Origin: a virus
Strand: one strand, 5' to 3'
Virus record (IMG/VR): IMGVR_UViG_3300017992_000015
Coordinates: 85,367 to 149,366 of that record
Length of the DNA stretch: 64,000 bases
In this document: positions 23,748 through 33,518 of the stretch, piece by piece
Position numbering within the stretch: position 1 is the stretch's first letter
Layout: each line of letters begins with the position of its first letter
Position numbers and translations under genes: made by a program
The notes under the pieces: model-generated
The model's database searches: none
The model's input: only the letters and a program-made list of their open reading frames with translations
Told to the model about the DNA's origin: nothing

Positions 23748-24973
23748 TCCGGGTCTTCCGCCTTCGCCTCAAGCGTTGCCAGGGTGCCGAGGAACTCGGC
23801 CCAGGCGTTGTAGATCACCTTCCGGAGGCTGTCCGTGGTGAACACCTCGTTGTGCAGGTAGTCGTCCATTGCAGCCACCGGAGTGGCGAAGTTCTCTTCA
23901 TCATACTCGAGCGCTCCGATCTCCGGGAACTCAAGCTCCGTGTGGCCCTGCCGGGCGATGACAGCAATGCCAGCAGCCAGCTTGTACCGCTCGATTTCCC
24001 GGCTGTACTGGACGAGGTTCACGATCTTGTCGGCCTGCAGGTCGATGTCGGCCTGTTGGATCGCTGTGTCGACCTCGCGCGGCTTCAGTGCCCGGAACAC
24101 CACCTTGATCTTCCCGCCGAACAACGAGTACTCCTTCGTGAACCTGTGCTCACCGCCGAGAATGCAGGCCACGAAGGCGATTTTGTCGGCGTCCGTCGGC
24201 TCGTTCAGGTCCGTGTTCAGATCGAACGAGCAGCGCGGGCAGATCACGGCGTAATCCTCGGGCACCGCGCCGCCGGCCTCCGAATTTTCTTCACGTGAAT
24301 AAATTTCAGGCTCCGGATCCGACGGAACCTCGGGTTTTGCGGGCTTTTGCTTCAGCGAGAAGCCCGGCTTGCTCCGATCGCCGAGGTCGTCGGTGATGGT
24401 GAGCTTGCCCTGCTGCTGCGCTGCCGCCTGCCGTGCGTGCTGCACTGCAGCAAAGCCGCCGGGCGCGCTGGCCACGGACGCTGGCATGGCGTTGGCCGCG
24501 GCTTCGGCGCTCTTCTGCGACTTGGCGGCGGCCAGCTGTACCTGCAGCTCCTGCATCTCGAGCATCCGCGCAGCCAGCGCTTGCTGCTCCGCTTCGGGCA
24601 GCTCCTCGATCGGGACTGGCTCGGGCATCTTGATAGGCGGCGTGCGCGGATCTACCGGCGTCAACCCGGCCAGGTCGGAGGCCTCCTGCTCGATCTGCGC
24701 GGCCTGCGCTGCCAGCCTGCGGCCGACTGCGGTAGTGGACAGGTCCGGGACTGGATCGCCAGCTTGGTGGCCGGCGTGCGCCAGCAGGACACGTTCGTCC
24801 TCTGTGAGGTCTTCAGCTCCGCGCACGGCATCCACCGGCAGTTTGCCGAGGATCTTGCCGGGGCGTTGCGGAGGCATCTCCGCGCCGACGGAAGCAGCAG
24901 CGGCAGCCTGGGCCTTACGCTGCTCGGCAGTGGGCGGGAGCGGGAAACGTCGTCGTGGGGTGTCTTTGGCCAT
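23726..24973 (-). CDS. Tail assembly chaperone (G protein)
   Basis: A 415-residue protein, long for this role. The N-terminal ~230 residues are a low-complexity Ala/Pro/Gln-rich, probably disordered arm. The C-terminal ~185 residues form the likely chaperone domain, beginning VICPRCSFDL, which with a later Cys may bind a metal. It ends DPDFFSGIA just after the slippery TTTTTTC. The position between tube/spike and tape measure genes and the overlapping -1 frame are the classical signature of the gpG/gpGT pair. A copy of the AT-rich palindrome (24282-24307) lies inside the linker. AAAGGA precedes the ATG. Confidence 0.7.
   Translation of the reverse strand: MAKDTPRRRFPLPPTAEQRKAQAAAAASVGAEMPPQRPGKILGKLPVDAVRGAEDLTEDERVLLAHAGHQAGDPVPDLSTTAVGRRLAAQAAQIEQEASDLAGLTPVDPRTPPIKMPEPVPIEELPEAEQQALAARMLEMQELQVQLAAAKSQKSAEAAANAMPASVASAPGGFAAVQHARQAAAQQQGKLTITDDLGDRSKPGFSLKQKPAKPEVPSDPEPEIYSREENSEAGGAVPEDYAVICPRCSFDLNTDLNEPTDADKIAFVACILGGEHRFTKEYSLFGGKIKVVFRALKPREVDTAIQQADIDLQADKIVNLVQYSREIERYKLAAGIAVIARQGHTELEFPEIGALEYDEENFATPVAAMDDYLHNEVFTTDSLRKVIYNAWAEFLGTLATLEAKAEDPDFFSGIA
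23741..23747 (-). promoter_or_regulatory. Programmed -1 ribosomal frameshift site
   Basis: On the minus strand the codons read GAT TTT TTC TCC, so T-TTT-TTC is a canonical X-XXY-YYZ slippery heptamer in the correct zero frame, four codons before the chaperone stop codon. The -1 frame is the open frame of the extension gene. This arrangement before the tape measure is conserved in many tailed phages. Confidence 0.85.
24282..24307. repeat. AT-rich palindrome, copy c, inside a gene
   Basis: GAATTTTCTTC, loop ACGT, GAATAAATTTC. Imperfect arms but the same TTC-N4-GAA core and A/T flanks as the copies at 294, 11041, 42325 and 56944. It is the only copy within a coding sequence, in a linker of the tail chaperone gene, where it encodes IYSREENSE. 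Confidence 0.45.
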
Positions 24974-24982
24974 GATTTTCCT

Positions 24983-27790
24983 TTACTTTCCGATGATTAG
25001 GTAGTTACCGTCGAGCTTCACGTCGTTGAGGCTGTTGAGCGTAACCGGCGACTCGTACGTGCTTCCTCGGTCCGCTGCCTGCCCGGTGCTCATGTTGTAC
25101 AGCTTCAGATCGTGCTGCAACCATGTCCGGCTGCCGCTTCCGGTCTCTTGGAACCGATCGCGACCCGGGAACGGGTAGGTTTCATCGCTCGTGATATCGC
25201 CGTGTGCTTGGTTTGCCTCAACGTAGTTCTCGGTCCAGGTCTGCGTGCCCGAGCTGCCACCGAGCCGGGCCATCTGTTGCCAGCGGGATTCGTACAGGAA
25301 GAACCCATCCGACTTGTAGTCTTCCTCGGTCCGCAAGTGGACCCACACGCTGGAGATCACATCATTTTTACCAGGTCGTGAGGTCCCGTACCACATACGG
25401 GTCATATCTTTGGCGTAGCTGCTGACGCCCCAGGCGATCAGCGCGATCTCGTACTGGTGCCCTTGGTCGATGGCGTCCGAGATGTTCCCGGCGCTCGCCG
25501 TGGTCAGCTTACCGACCAGACCGCCTGACGTCGAATAGTGGTGGCCTTCCGGTGTCAGGAAGTCGCCCTTGGCCAGGTGCGACCCATACGACAGCAGGTC
25601 GCCGTCGGTGTACACGTCGCCGCCGAGCGTGACCCCGTCCTCGGTGAAGAAGTGCACCGTGCTGCCAGCCGTATCCGGGAAGATATGGGCCACAGCGCAG
25701 TGGACGAAGTGCTTCACGAAGTTGGAGCGCGTGACGATATCACCCTTGCCGTAGGCGTCGAGCGTGATGTCGCCGACCTTCGGCAGCGGGTCTTCGGCCG
25801 TACCCGAGTCGCCAGCCGACTTGGAGTCGACAGCCGGACCTCGCGTACGCAGGTAGATGCTCTCCGCCCAGCCGATGATCTCAGTACCCAGCGCCTTGAA
25901 GATGATCCCGTTGGCCTCAACGTCTTCGCCGGTGTTGTTGTAGAAGTCGTATTTCGGCGGACCGTCCGCGCGGCATTCGATGATGACGCCGCCCTGACTC
26001 TCGCCGGTGGCCTCGCTGTTGCCAGCCAAGATCCAGCAGTTCTTCTCGGCCTTGATGCGCACGTCCTTCTCGTTGGCCGTGACATCCACACAGTTCCAGG
26101 CGCGCCAGCAGATGTCACGACCACCCCACCCAATAAGGTTACGGCCCGAGGACATGAAAATATCGCCCGGCGCGTCGATGAAGATGCAGCCGTTCGACAT
26201 CCGGATCTCAGAGCCCCAACCGTCGCCTAGCAGCACGCCGCCTTCCTCTAACAGCGTGAGATAGGCTGTGCTGTGGTAAATGTTCTTGGTGTTGTCCGAC
26301 CGGTGATCCAGCGTGTACGAGTTATACGACGGGTCGCCGAGATACCATGAGGTGTCCACGTTGAGATCGCCCCAGGTCGGAATCTCCTGGTTCGTCGAGA
26401 TGTGGTCGTATCCCGACTCTTCTGGGTAGTAGTAGTCGTCACTGTGGTAATGGAACGGGTGCGCGCTGCTCCAGTTGAACAGGTATGCGTGGTGATCCAT
26501 GACGGTGGCGGCCGCGGACATGGCGAACTCGCCGGACGCGACGGTCGGCAGCGGCTGCATCTTGTGGGCGGAGCCCGAGCCGTACTGCGACGAGGCCTTG
26601 TACGTCGACGGCTGGTCGCCAGCGTAGTGCGTCACATCCCTGATGCGCTTCGGCACCGGGAGGATCGGGCGCTTGGCGATGGTGATGCCGGAGGCCGTAC
26701 GCACCGACCAGTGGCCCGCCATGTCGATGTTCTGTTCGTGCAGACCGATCGGCTCGTAGTCCTGGTCGCTGTAGAGCATCTGGTAGTCTGTGCCGGTCTG
26801 CAGCGGCGCACACATCATCTTCTTCTGGCCCTGGCCGAGGTAGCCAGCGTACTCGCGGAACCGGTGGAACGGCTGCAGATCGTCGTTGTCCGGCTCGAAC
26901 CTGGCGTAGTAGGGCGCCGTGTTCTGTGTGACGTCGGCGGAACGCTCCTGCAGGACGCTGGAGTCGGGACCCTGGAGCTGGCCCATGTGTTCCCACGGGT
27001 ACGTGGCGATGCCCTTGTACCACATGTGCTCGCCTTCGTCGTCGTACGACTCGAGCTCGGATCCGCTTGTCCACCGCTGGAAGTTCTGCCCTGACAGACG
27101 GACGAGGCCGTCCCAGTAGAACATCCACAGCCCGGACCACTCGTCGGCACGCATGAACGCCATGTACGGGTCCATGTGGAGCATCAGCCCGGTCTCCATC
27201 GATCGGTTGAACTCACCGATCTCCAGGCTGTCAAACGGGGTGCGGCCGGCATAGTCGGTGACGCCGCCGTTCAGGGACATGGGACCCTGGAACCCGCCAA
27301 GCAGGAAGACTTCGTGGAAGCCGGTCTCTACGTTGAGCCCGGTGTTGGAACCCTGTGAGATCACGTCGCCGTAGAACAGCCGCGGATCGTACATGTACAT
27401 CGGTTCGATGGCGACGATCAGGCCGGTCGGGTCGTTCTTCTGTTGGACGTACCGGACGTGCGTACCGGCGATGAGGGTGTCGGCGTCGTAGGAGCCCATC
27501 GGAGAGACGGTGCCACGCATACCGAGCGAGCAGTCGATGACAGGCCCGCCGTTCTCGGGTTGGACACGGTAGCAGCGGACGCTGGGCAGCGCGTCGATGA
27601 CGAAGCCGTACTGTACCGTGCTGGAGGCAGCCAGGTCGGTGTTGTGCGCAGTGATCGCACCGGCAGGGTCAGACACCGGGTTTTGTCCGGCGGCGGAGCC
27701 TGGCTGCAGACGAGAATTCCAGTCCAGGTTACGCGCAAGGCGGGCGAGCCCGTCCATTGCGGTCCTGATCTTCTTGAATGGTGATGGCAT
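24983..27790 (-). CDS. Large beta-rich tail or baseplate spike-like protein
   Basis: A 935-residue protein, not firmly recognised. It is encoded between the tube and the chaperones. The N-terminal ~130 residues include a beta-barrel-like stretch (LGMRGTVSPMGSYDADTLIA). Residues ~520-720 have a repeating glycine and valine pattern (GDIFMSSG, then VRIKAEKNCWILAG, then GDITLDAYGKGDIV) like the beta-helix of gp5/VgrG-type spikes. The remainder is rich in Tyr, Trp, Asp and Ser. It could be a spike, a tail-associated enzyme or a side fibre. The ribosome binding site is weak (GGAT, 6 bases). Confidence 0.5.
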   Translation of the reverse strand: MPSPFKKIRTAMDGLARLARNLDWNSRLQPGSAAGQNPVSDPAGAITAHNTDLAASSTVQYGFVIDALPSVRCYRVQPENGGPVIDCSLGMRGTVSPMGSYDADTLIAGTHVRYVQQKNDPTGLIVAIEPMYMYDPRLFYGDVISQGSNTGLNVETGFHEVFLLGGFQGPMSLNGGVTDYAGRTPFDSLEIGEFNRSMETGLMLHMDPYMAFMRADEWSGLWMFYWDGLVRLSGQNFQRWTSGSELESYDDEGEHMWYKGIATYPWEHMGQLQGPDSSVLQERSADVTQNTAPYYARFEPDNDDLQPFHRFREYAGYLGQGQKKMMCAPLQTGTDYQMLYSDQDYEPIGLHEQNIDMAGHWSVRTASGITIAKRPILPVPKRIRDVTHYAGDQPSTYKASSQYGSGSAHKMQPLPTVASGEFAMSAAATVMDHHAYLFNWSSAHPFHYHSDDYYYPEESGYDHISTNQEIPTWGDLNVDTSWYLGDPSYNSYTLDHRSDNTKNIYHSTAYLTLLEEGGVLLGDGWGSEIRMSNGCIFIDAPGDIFMSSGRNLIGWGGRDICWRAWNCVDVTANEKDVRIKAEKNCWILAGNSEATGESQGGVIIECRADGPPKYDFYNNTGEDVEANGIIFKALGTEIIGWAESIYLRTRGPAVDSKSAGDSGTAEDPLPKVGDITLDAYGKGDIVTRSNFVKHFVHCAVAHIFPDTAGSTVHFFTEDGVTLGGDVYTDGDLLSYGSHLAKGDFLTPEGHHYSTSGGLVGKLTTASAGNISDAIDQGHQYEIALIAWGVSSYAKDMTRMWYGTSRPGKNDVISSVWVHLRTEEDYKSDGFFLYESRWQQMARLGGSSGTQTWTENYVEANQAHGDITSDETYPFPGRDRFQETGSGSRTWLQHDLKLYNMSTGQAADRGSTYESPVTLNSLNDVKLDGNYLIIGK

Positions 27791-27823
27791 TGTCTTATCC
27801 GGTTATGGGCTGAGTACGCCCTA

Positions 27824-27849
27824 GGGGGCCCGGCTGATGCCGGGCCCCC
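27824..27849. other. Perfect 11-bp GC hairpin after the tube gene
   Basis: Arms GGGGGCCCGGC and GCCGGGCCCCC around a TGAT loop, 18 bases beyond the stop of the tail tube gene. On the minus strand TAGGGCG follows, so there is no T run. It could stabilise the abundant tube message or reduce transcription into the next gene. Confidence 0.6.
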
Positions 27850-27866
27850 AATACCAATGCTGATCA

Positions 27867-28343
27867 CTACGGTGCTGGTGCGGCTACTCCGTAGGTCAGC
27901 CAGAGGAACAACAGTGTCAGCGATTCGTTGACAACCATGTCCTGCGCCGTCACCGCCCCACCGTAGCCGACGATGACCACGGAGTTCATGACGATCGTCA
28001 CCGTATCACCGGTGTCGCCACCGGAGGCGCAGTTCGCCTGGGCGGTAAACGTCAGGGTGTTGGTGTCGGCGTTACACACGTCGCCGTAGGTTTCGTAGAA
28101 TGCTTCAGCAAGCGCGGCAGGTCCCATGACCCGCTGCACGGTTGCCTGCCCTTGGGTTCGACCGGCAACGAGATACACGTCGCTCGACGCGACCTCGTAC
28201 AATCGTGTGACGTTCTGCTGGTATTGCCATTGCACGCTTTGAGCGAGCAAGCCAGCGCCGAATTCGTCGAATGCCAGCGAGGCCCCGTCAGCAGAGAACG
28301 CACCACCAAAGGTGACTTCACGGGAGAAAATGTCTTGAGCCAT
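27867..28343 (-). CDS. Tail tube protein
   Basis: A 158-residue protein placed directly after the sheath gene, the usual sheath-tube order. It is beta-rich (SREVTFGGAFSADGASLAFD, later TVTIVMNSVVIVGYGGAV), with a long central loop, and its length fits gp19-type tube proteins that stack into the inner tail tube. GGAGG lies 9 bases before the ATG. A strong GC hairpin follows. Assignment rests on position, size and pattern. Confidence 0.75.
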   Translation of the reverse strand: MAQDIFSREVTFGGAFSADGASLAFDEFGAGLLAQSVQWQYQQNVTRLYEVASSDVYLVAGRTQGQATVQRVMGPAALAEAFYETYGDVCNADTNTLTFTAQANCASGGDTGDTVTIVMNSVVIVGYGGAVTAQDMVVNESLTLLFLWLTYGVAAPAP

Positions 28344-28386
28344 TGGCTTTAACCTCCATGTTGGTCAAGTTCGCCAATCCTGGCGA

Positions 28387-30384
28387 TTATACGATAATCT
28401 GCTGGTACACCTCGACATTACCAGCGGTGATCCCACGTTCCTGTGGTACCGGTACCACGAGACGTAGGCTCAACACAAGTCGGTTGCTCAGGAAAGCGTG
28501 TCGACGGACGACGCGAACCGTCTTGTCGATCAGCTGCCTGCCCACCCGCGGTGATCTCGTCACGCACATAGCGTTGAGTTGACCGTGCGCCTTGGCGATG
28601 ACATGATGCTGGATCTGGCCCGCGCCATGCGCTTTACCGATGGTCGACCTCAACTCATCTCGCAGCGCTCCACAGATACAATCCAGGTTGGTGACCACCG
28701 CCTCATCGTGTTGCGATGGATCACCGTACGCTGCTGTCGTCAAGCCTCGTAGAGAGCGGGCGACACCGTCGTCGGCGCTGACCACCCACACTCCAAAGTC
28801 TGTCAACATCTCGAGCTGCTCCTCCGTGAACAGCTCGTCGGTCCTTGGCAATTCGTCGATGCCGGCTAGCTCTACGCCGGCCAAACTTTGGTGCGGCGCG
28901 CAGCCGGACCGGAGTCCGGCGAGCGCTGCGCACACGTACATTCCGTCGAATGCTACCCCGCCACCAATGGCACGGTCCGGCCACACGGCACGGACGCGTT
29001 TGCTGCCATACTCTTTGGCCTTCGCGGCGACCCGCGCGGCCATTGCGTCTGAATCCAATGTCCTCCAGACTTCGACCGGGTGGGCGAAGTCAGACGGTTG
29101 GATGCCCTGGCTATCCTGGACAACCACCGCGTCCTCGTTCAGGACTGCGTGGATGACATATTCAATATACCCATTTTCGCCGACGTTGTAACGCAGGATA
29201 TCGCCCGGTTGGACCCCCAGCGACAGGAATTGCGCATTTCCCTCCTGAACGTCCACCAGGAAGGCCCCACCACCGGGCTGCTCCCGGACCACGGCCTTCA
29301 GCGGCGCCCCGTCCACGCTGTTCGAGGCGTCCGCCACAGCCACGGTAGCGCGCGCCTGCAGCGGGAGCCACGTGACACACTCCCGGCCCGTGGCGGCCTG
29401 GGAACGGTCGTCTACGAGCTGTATCACGGCCTCCTGGACTGCCGGATCGGTGGTCATCGGCACGACGCTGTAGAACCGGAACTTTCCAGCACGCCGGAGG
29501 GTCTCAACCCAGGATGCCGGATCGTCCGGGTCCGGCACGGCGATGAATTTGACAGCAGTGATATTAGAGTGCAGCTTCGCCATTTTCACACCGAACTTCA
29601 GCGGGTTGGCCGGCGACTCCTGTCCGGGGATCAGATCGAGATCCTCGCCATCCGCCAGGGCGTAGACGGTGTCTGCAAACTCGCTACGCCAGGCCTTGTA
29701 CTGGATGTAGAGGTCGGCCTCCACGATCGGGAGCGGGTGCGGCTCACCGTCGTCGATCCAACCGCTGTCGGCCAGATAGATGCCGCCGCCAACGACGACG
29801 TGGTCGGCGCGGGCGCACCAGTTGTCGACCTGGCCGTCGAACGCTTCGACCGGGATCTCGATGTCGTGCCGTACGACACAGGCGCGGAACCGCATCTTCG
29901 CAGGATCCGCGGCCCGCATCGGCGCTGGCAGGTTTCGGCTAAGAACCAGGGCGTAGTAGTCTCCGTCTTTGGCATGCCCCAGCACCTTGGCGCTGAAGTG
30001 CAGATCGTCCAGCTTGACATCGATGACGGCGCCGACAACGCAGTCTTCCATGAGGCACTCGTCCTCGGTGACCAGGCGATCGTAATGTTCCTGGTCCGGC
30101 GTGAATCCGCCGTATGCCTGGTGGATCTGCAGGTAGACGTTGTCGGCGTACAGCCGGACGCTCCGCTGGTCGATGACGCTGTTCTCGGGGCGGTACGGGT
30201 ACGGGTATTCCGTACCGTTGTCGCAGTCGTACTTGCCGATGCCGATCAGGGCACGCTCGTCTTCCACAGAATAGCGATAGAGTTGGGCGTTCCCGCCCAC
30301 GATGAGGGCCTGCTGGCGGTCGAGCATGTCGGCACCGACGGCCTTGGCCTCGCTGTGGACCAGCTCCCGTGACAAACTGAACAT
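28387..30384 (-). CDS. Contractile tail sheath protein
   Basis: A 665-residue protein. The C-terminal half carries sheath features: YSVVPMTTDPAVQEAVIQLV, then AALAGLRSGCAPHQSLAG, then LTDFGVWVVSADDGVARSLR and a final domain with strand patterns like those of other sheaths. The N-terminal half is a variable decoration-type region. Sheath proteins contract to drive the tube through the envelope, so this is a myovirus-type phage. GGGAG lies 6 bases before the ATG at 30384 (a TTG at 30387 is less likely). A palindrome GATTAT-CGT-ATAATC spans its stop codon. Confidence 0.8.
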   Translation of the reverse strand: MFSLSRELVHSEAKAVGADMLDRQQALIVGGNAQLYRYSVEDERALIGIGKYDCDNGTEYPYPYRPENSVIDQRSVRLYADNVYLQIHQAYGGFTPDQEHYDRLVTEDECLMEDCVVGAVIDVKLDDLHFSAKVLGHAKDGDYYALVLSRNLPAPMRAADPAKMRFRACVVRHDIEIPVEAFDGQVDNWCARADHVVVGGGIYLADSGWIDDGEPHPLPIVEADLYIQYKAWRSEFADTVYALADGEDLDLIPGQESPANPLKFGVKMAKLHSNITAVKFIAVPDPDDPASWVETLRRAGKFRFYSVVPMTTDPAVQEAVIQLVDDRSQAATGRECVTWLPLQARATVAVADASNSVDGAPLKAVVREQPGGGAFLVDVQEGNAQFLSLGVQPGDILRYNVGENGYIEYVIHAVLNEDAVVVQDSQGIQPSDFAHPVEVWRTLDSDAMAARVAAKAKEYGSKRVRAVWPDRAIGGGVAFDGMYVCAALAGLRSGCAPHQSLAGVELAGIDELPRTDELFTEEQLEMLTDFGVWVVSADDGVARSLRGLTTAAYGDPSQHDEAVVTNLDCICGALRDELRSTIGKAHGAGQIQHHVIAKAHGQLNAMCVTRSPRVGRQLIDKTVRVVRRHAFLSNRLVLSLRLVVPVPQERGITAGNVEVYQQIIV

Positions 30385-30396
30385 CAATCTCTCCCT

Positions 30397-31026
30397 TTAC
30401 CCGTAGTATGTCTCGAAGATTTGCGACAGCCGCAGGTCGGTGATGTTGGGACCCCATGGTCGGATGGCCCAGTTCTCCTGCCAACCGTACGCGACGGTGA
30501 TCGGGCAGGCGTAGGCCTTGCTGGTCTCCTCGATCATCGAGAGTTCGCCAACCTGCAGCAACTCGAACTTCATCAGGTTGAAGTACTGCCGGAATATCGG
30601 TCCGAAGTGCATCAGGAATCGATAGGTCTCGGCCACAAGGATCTCGCACTCCCCTCCTTCCGGGGAGACGGCGAAGATCGTGTGGCTGCCCCGCCACAGC
30701 TTGGTGTATGTAGGGCGTCCGTCCTCGGTCGTGCCCGACTGGCTGTCGAACGTGAAGCGTTTCGTATGCTCCCAGGAGTTCCGCTTGACCAGCAGGGCCG
30801 GGCGGCGCTGGGTCATCTCCGGCGTCCAGACCGTCGCGTCCTCGATCATGACGCGGGTGGCGCAGGCCTCGGAGTCCCACAACCGATCACGGAAGATGGC
30901 GTGCTCGATGTTGTCCGAGTCCGAGAAATGCTCACGCAGCCAGGTGAGGAACAGGCTAGTCATGATCTGGGGCGTGGGCCCCAGCGCGCACAACGTATCA
31001 GGAGTTGAGGTCCAATCTTCCGGCAT
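30397..31026 (-). CDS. Probable tail completion or neck protein
   Basis: A 209-residue protein, not recognised. It has mixed helix and strand pattern with aromatic residues (FRQYFNLMKFELLQVG, then WAIRPWGPNITDLRL). I start it at 31026 because AGGA lies 8 bases upstream; an in-frame ATG at 31053 has no binding site. It overlaps the end of the 61-residue gene by 29 bases. Myoviruses often encode tail-terminator or neck proteins just before the sheath, which fits but does not prove the role. Confidence 0.55.
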   Translation of the reverse strand: MPEDWTSTPDTLCALGPTPQIMTSLFLTWLREHFSDSDNIEHAIFRDRLWDSEACATRVMIEDATVWTPEMTQRRPALLVKRNSWEHTKRFTFDSQSGTTEDGRPTYTKLWRGSHTIFAVSPEGGECEILVAETYRFLMHFGPIFRQYFNLMKFELLQVGELSMIEETSKAYACPITVAYGWQENWAIRPWGPNITDLRLSQIFETYYG

Positions 31027-31183
31027 TTGCTCGTTCCTGTTTGGATAGCTCATCGTCGAAGATGTCGATGAGATATTGCGGCGGTTTCCAGCGTCTGATG
31101 CTTATCGGCAGCAGGAACGGGTTGCGCGGGGCCTCTTCCGGCTCTTGCGGCTGCAGTTTCTCAGGCGCGCCTTGTACTGGCAT
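30998..31183 (-). CDS. Small protein, 61 residues
   Basis: Pro/Glu-rich N-terminus (KLQPQEPEEAPRNPF) followed by a helical part (YLIDIFDDELSKQERANAG). GAGGGG lies 5 bases before the ATG, and the start overlaps the previous stop as TAATG. Not recognised; its position between structural genes suggests a small virion or assembly factor. Confidence 0.6.
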   Translation of the reverse strand: MPVQGAPEKLQPQEPEEAPRNPFLLPISIRRWKPPQYLIDIFDDELSKQERANAGRLDLNS

Positions 31184-32001
31184 TAGTTCCCCTCCTCTGG
31201 ATCCACATCGTACAGCACGTCACCAAATTCTACCAGCCGAAGCTCGGCTTGTACAATCAGGGGGACGCGTCGCAACTCCGCCACCCCGCGGACGGAGTTG
31301 ACGACGTACCTTCGGTCACTATCTGCTTCGATCCAGACGTCGTTCCGTTTTACCGGGGGAATTCCAATGAACCGCCCCACGATGACGTTGTCATTGACGG
31401 TGCCGCGCTGGCTACGCTTGGTGTCCTCGTTCTCGGGGGCGCACTCGAACAGCGTATCCTCCACAGCTTTCCAGTATCCGTCGACCTTGCCGGTGCCCTT
31501 GCACGCAAGACAGTCCGAGTTGATGATGCCGCCCGTGATGGGGTGGACACACTCTGTGCATACAGCATTGTGGATCCTGCGTTTCATGAGGTAGCCGGGG
31601 AACTTCTCGAGCTGCCTGGATTGCAGGCGGAACCGGCGCATCATGGCCCGGGCCAGCAGCCACTGGCGCTTGGTCATGTTGCCGTACGTCTGGGCCACCT
31701 CGGACGTGTACGTCTCCTCGCTGGTCGTCAGGACCACGCGGTAGGCCGCCCGCAGGCCCTTGCCGCACTCCCGTTGCTCATCGTCGATGGCGTAGAACTG
31801 GTTGACGACAGGCGCACCGACATCCTCCCAGTCGTCCGGCTCGTCCCAGTTGGGGTTCGCCTGGAGCTGGAACGAATGCGGCTCTGGCCAGAGGAAATCG
31901 TCGCGGAGCTCCCACGTGACACGCGCTACGCCGGAGCGCAGGGCATAGTCCACGTAGATGCGATCGAACGGCTCGCCGTAGTTGTCACGAGTTCTGGGCA
32001 T
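31183..32001 (-). CDS. Structural protein with zinc-ribbon-like insert
   Basis: A 272-residue protein. The N-terminal ~125 residues are strand-rich with several Trp and Asp. In the middle CTECVHPITGGIINSDC and, three residues on, CKGTGK form a CxxC ... CxxC pair. The C-terminal ~90 residues are again strands (DRRYVVNSVRGVAELRRVP). Zinc-ribbon inserts of this type occur in head-tail connector and tail proteins of several phages. GGAG lies 8 bases before the ATG; the start overlaps the HNH gene stop as TAATG. Confidence 0.55.
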   Translation of the reverse strand: MPRTRDNYGEPFDRIYVDYALRSGVARVTWELRDDFLWPEPHSFQLQANPNWDEPDDWEDVGAPVVNQFYAIDDEQRECGKGLRAAYRVVLTTSEETYTSEVAQTYGNMTKRQWLLARAMMRRFRLQSRQLEKFPGYLMKRRIHNAVCTECVHPITGGIINSDCLACKGTGKVDGYWKAVEDTLFECAPENEDTKRSQRGTVNDNVIVGRFIGIPPVKRNDVWIEADSDRRYVVNSVRGVAELRRVPLIVQAELRLVEFGDVLYDVDPEEGN

Positions 32002-32450
32002 TATGCCTGCTCCAGGTAGTTGGCGGCTTTACGCAGGGTGTCTGGATTGTCTTGGGACCGTCCGAGCATGTTGTTGCAGTTGTTACACAAAAGGCCGCGG
32101 ATCTTTCCGGTCGCATGGTCGTGATCCACAGCAAGACGTTTCACTTTACCGCGCAGGGTAGCCGTCTCCGTGTTACCGCAGATGGCACACACGCCAGCCT
32201 GTTTCTCCAAGAGCTCGTCGTAGTTGTCTATACCGTACCGGCGTTTGCGTTCGTTTGCGCTGCACCGCGCCCGGTATTCTGGCGTATTGCCATGTTTTGC
32301 TCGCCATTCGCGCTCATGCACGCGGCAGCACTTACGGCAGTAATTGTGCAGCCCGTCGCTGCTGCCACGGCTCTTGTTGAACTCCGTCAGCGGCTTCGAC
32401 TCCTTGCACTTGCTACAGCGTTTCGTCTTGGTCTTACCAGCGGTAGCCAT
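32001..32450 (-). CDS. Endonuclease VII-like HNH protein
   Basis: About 149 residues from the ATG at 32450. Two N-terminal CxxC pairs ([10 protein letters not shown] and [11 protein letters not shown]) probably hold zinc. A second pair (CAICG) is followed by [19 protein letters not shown], the HNH core of the recombination endonuclease VII family. Such enzymes cut branched DNA during packaging or act as free-standing mobile nucleases. It lies between two structural genes and overlaps the upstream gene by 17 bases. A second relative sits at 50951-51418. An in-frame ATG at 32465 is possible. Confidence 0.8.
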   Translation of the reverse strand: MATAGKTKTKRCSKCKESKPLTEFNKSRGSSDGLHNYCRKCCRVHEREWRAKHGNTPEYRARCSANERKRRYGIDNYDELLEKQAGVCAICGNTETATLRGKVKRLAVDHDHATGKIRGLLCNNCNNMLGRSQDNPDTLRKAANYLEQA

Positions 32451-33507
32451 AACCTGCCCTTCCATATCCGTAGCCGTATCCGTAGCCCGCACCAAACGCG
32501 CTGAAGCACTTGGACATGTTGATGGAGGCCTTCTGATGCATCACGAGCGATCGGAACTTCTGGAACCGTTCCTTCCAGGCCTGGTTGTAGTCGCGGGCCT
32601 TGGCCTTGTCGTCGAGCGATACCCCACCGGCGCTGTACTGCAGCTTGTTCCGGCGGTAATGCTCCTCGGCCAGCTCGAACAGGTAGTGGTGGATGCCGGC
32701 CAGCCAGATCTCCCTGAACGGGAAGTTCTTGGTGGAGTACGTGGCCCCGAGGATCGGCGGAGGCTGGTTGTTCCAGAAGGTGACTGTCCTCACGGCGGCG
32801 AAGCAGATCTCCGTCAGGTCGAAGTCGAAGTTGTCGATCAGCTCGTTCATGAGCGGGTCGGCGTCACGGAGGCCCAGCCGCACGTCGTCGATGGTCGGCG
32901 GGCCTACCTGCGGGTTCTGCTGCGGATTGTGCCATGCGCTGTGGCCGACGTACAGGTAGACCTCGTACAGCCACACCGGACAGGCATCGGTATCGGTGTC
33001 CGGGTCCACGCCCGGCTCGAAGATGCCGAAGTTCACCAGATAGATGCCGGTCTTCGTGTAGATCTGTTCCGGGACCTCCACACGCACGATGCCCTTCTCG
33101 GCATCGAAGATCACGGCCTCGTTCTGGTAGAGGTTCTTGTCGATCAGTGAGGCCTCCCGCCAGCGGACCTTGACGACAGGCAACTCGATGGCACAGGACG
33201 ATTCGTGGCTGTGACTCAGGCTGCACTCCGGGTCGATCAGCGGGCCTTCAATGAACATGAAGGTATCCCAGTCGTTCCAGCCGAAGTTCTCCCAGTCTTG
33301 CTCGCCGACGTTCTGGTTGGTGTCGGGCTCGGTCGCGATCGTCAGATCCTCGAGGTTGATCGGATAGCCCTCGCGCAGCAGGGTTACCTGCAGCATCCCG
33401 CACGTTCCCTGATCCATGGCGATTGCTCGCTTCTTGCGAGTGAGCAGCTCGTCATAGGCTGTAGAGATAACCGGAGAGCGAACATTGATTGCGTCTGACC
33501 GCGCCAT
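32434..33507 (-). CDS. Probable tail or neck structural protein
   Basis: A 357-residue protein, not recognised. It has an acidic strand-rich middle ([20 protein letters not shown]), an aromatic helical part ([20 protein letters not shown]) and a striking C-terminal Gly/Tyr tail ([19 protein letters not shown]). Such Gly-Tyr tails are flexible and may anchor or pack in the virion. AAGGAG is 7 bases before the ATG. Confidence 0.6.
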   Translation of the reverse strand: MARSDAINVRSPVISTAYDELLTRKKRAIAMDQGTCGMLQVTLLREGYPINLEDLTIATEPDTNQNVGEQDWENFGWNDWDTFMFIEGPLIDPECSLSHSHESSCAIELPVVKVRWREASLIDKNLYQNEAVIFDAEKGIVRVEVPEQIYTKTGIYLVNFGIFEPGVDPDTDTDACPVWLYEVYLYVGHSAWHNPQQNPQVGPPTIDDVRLGLRDADPLMNELIDNFDFDLTEICFAAVRTVTFWNNQPPPILGATYSTKNFPFREIWLAGIHHYLFELAEEHYRRNKLQYSAGGVSLDDKAKARDYNQAWKERFQKFRSLVMHQKASINMSKCFSAFGAGYGYGYGYGRAGYGYRW

Positions 33508-33518
33508 GATGGGGCTCC

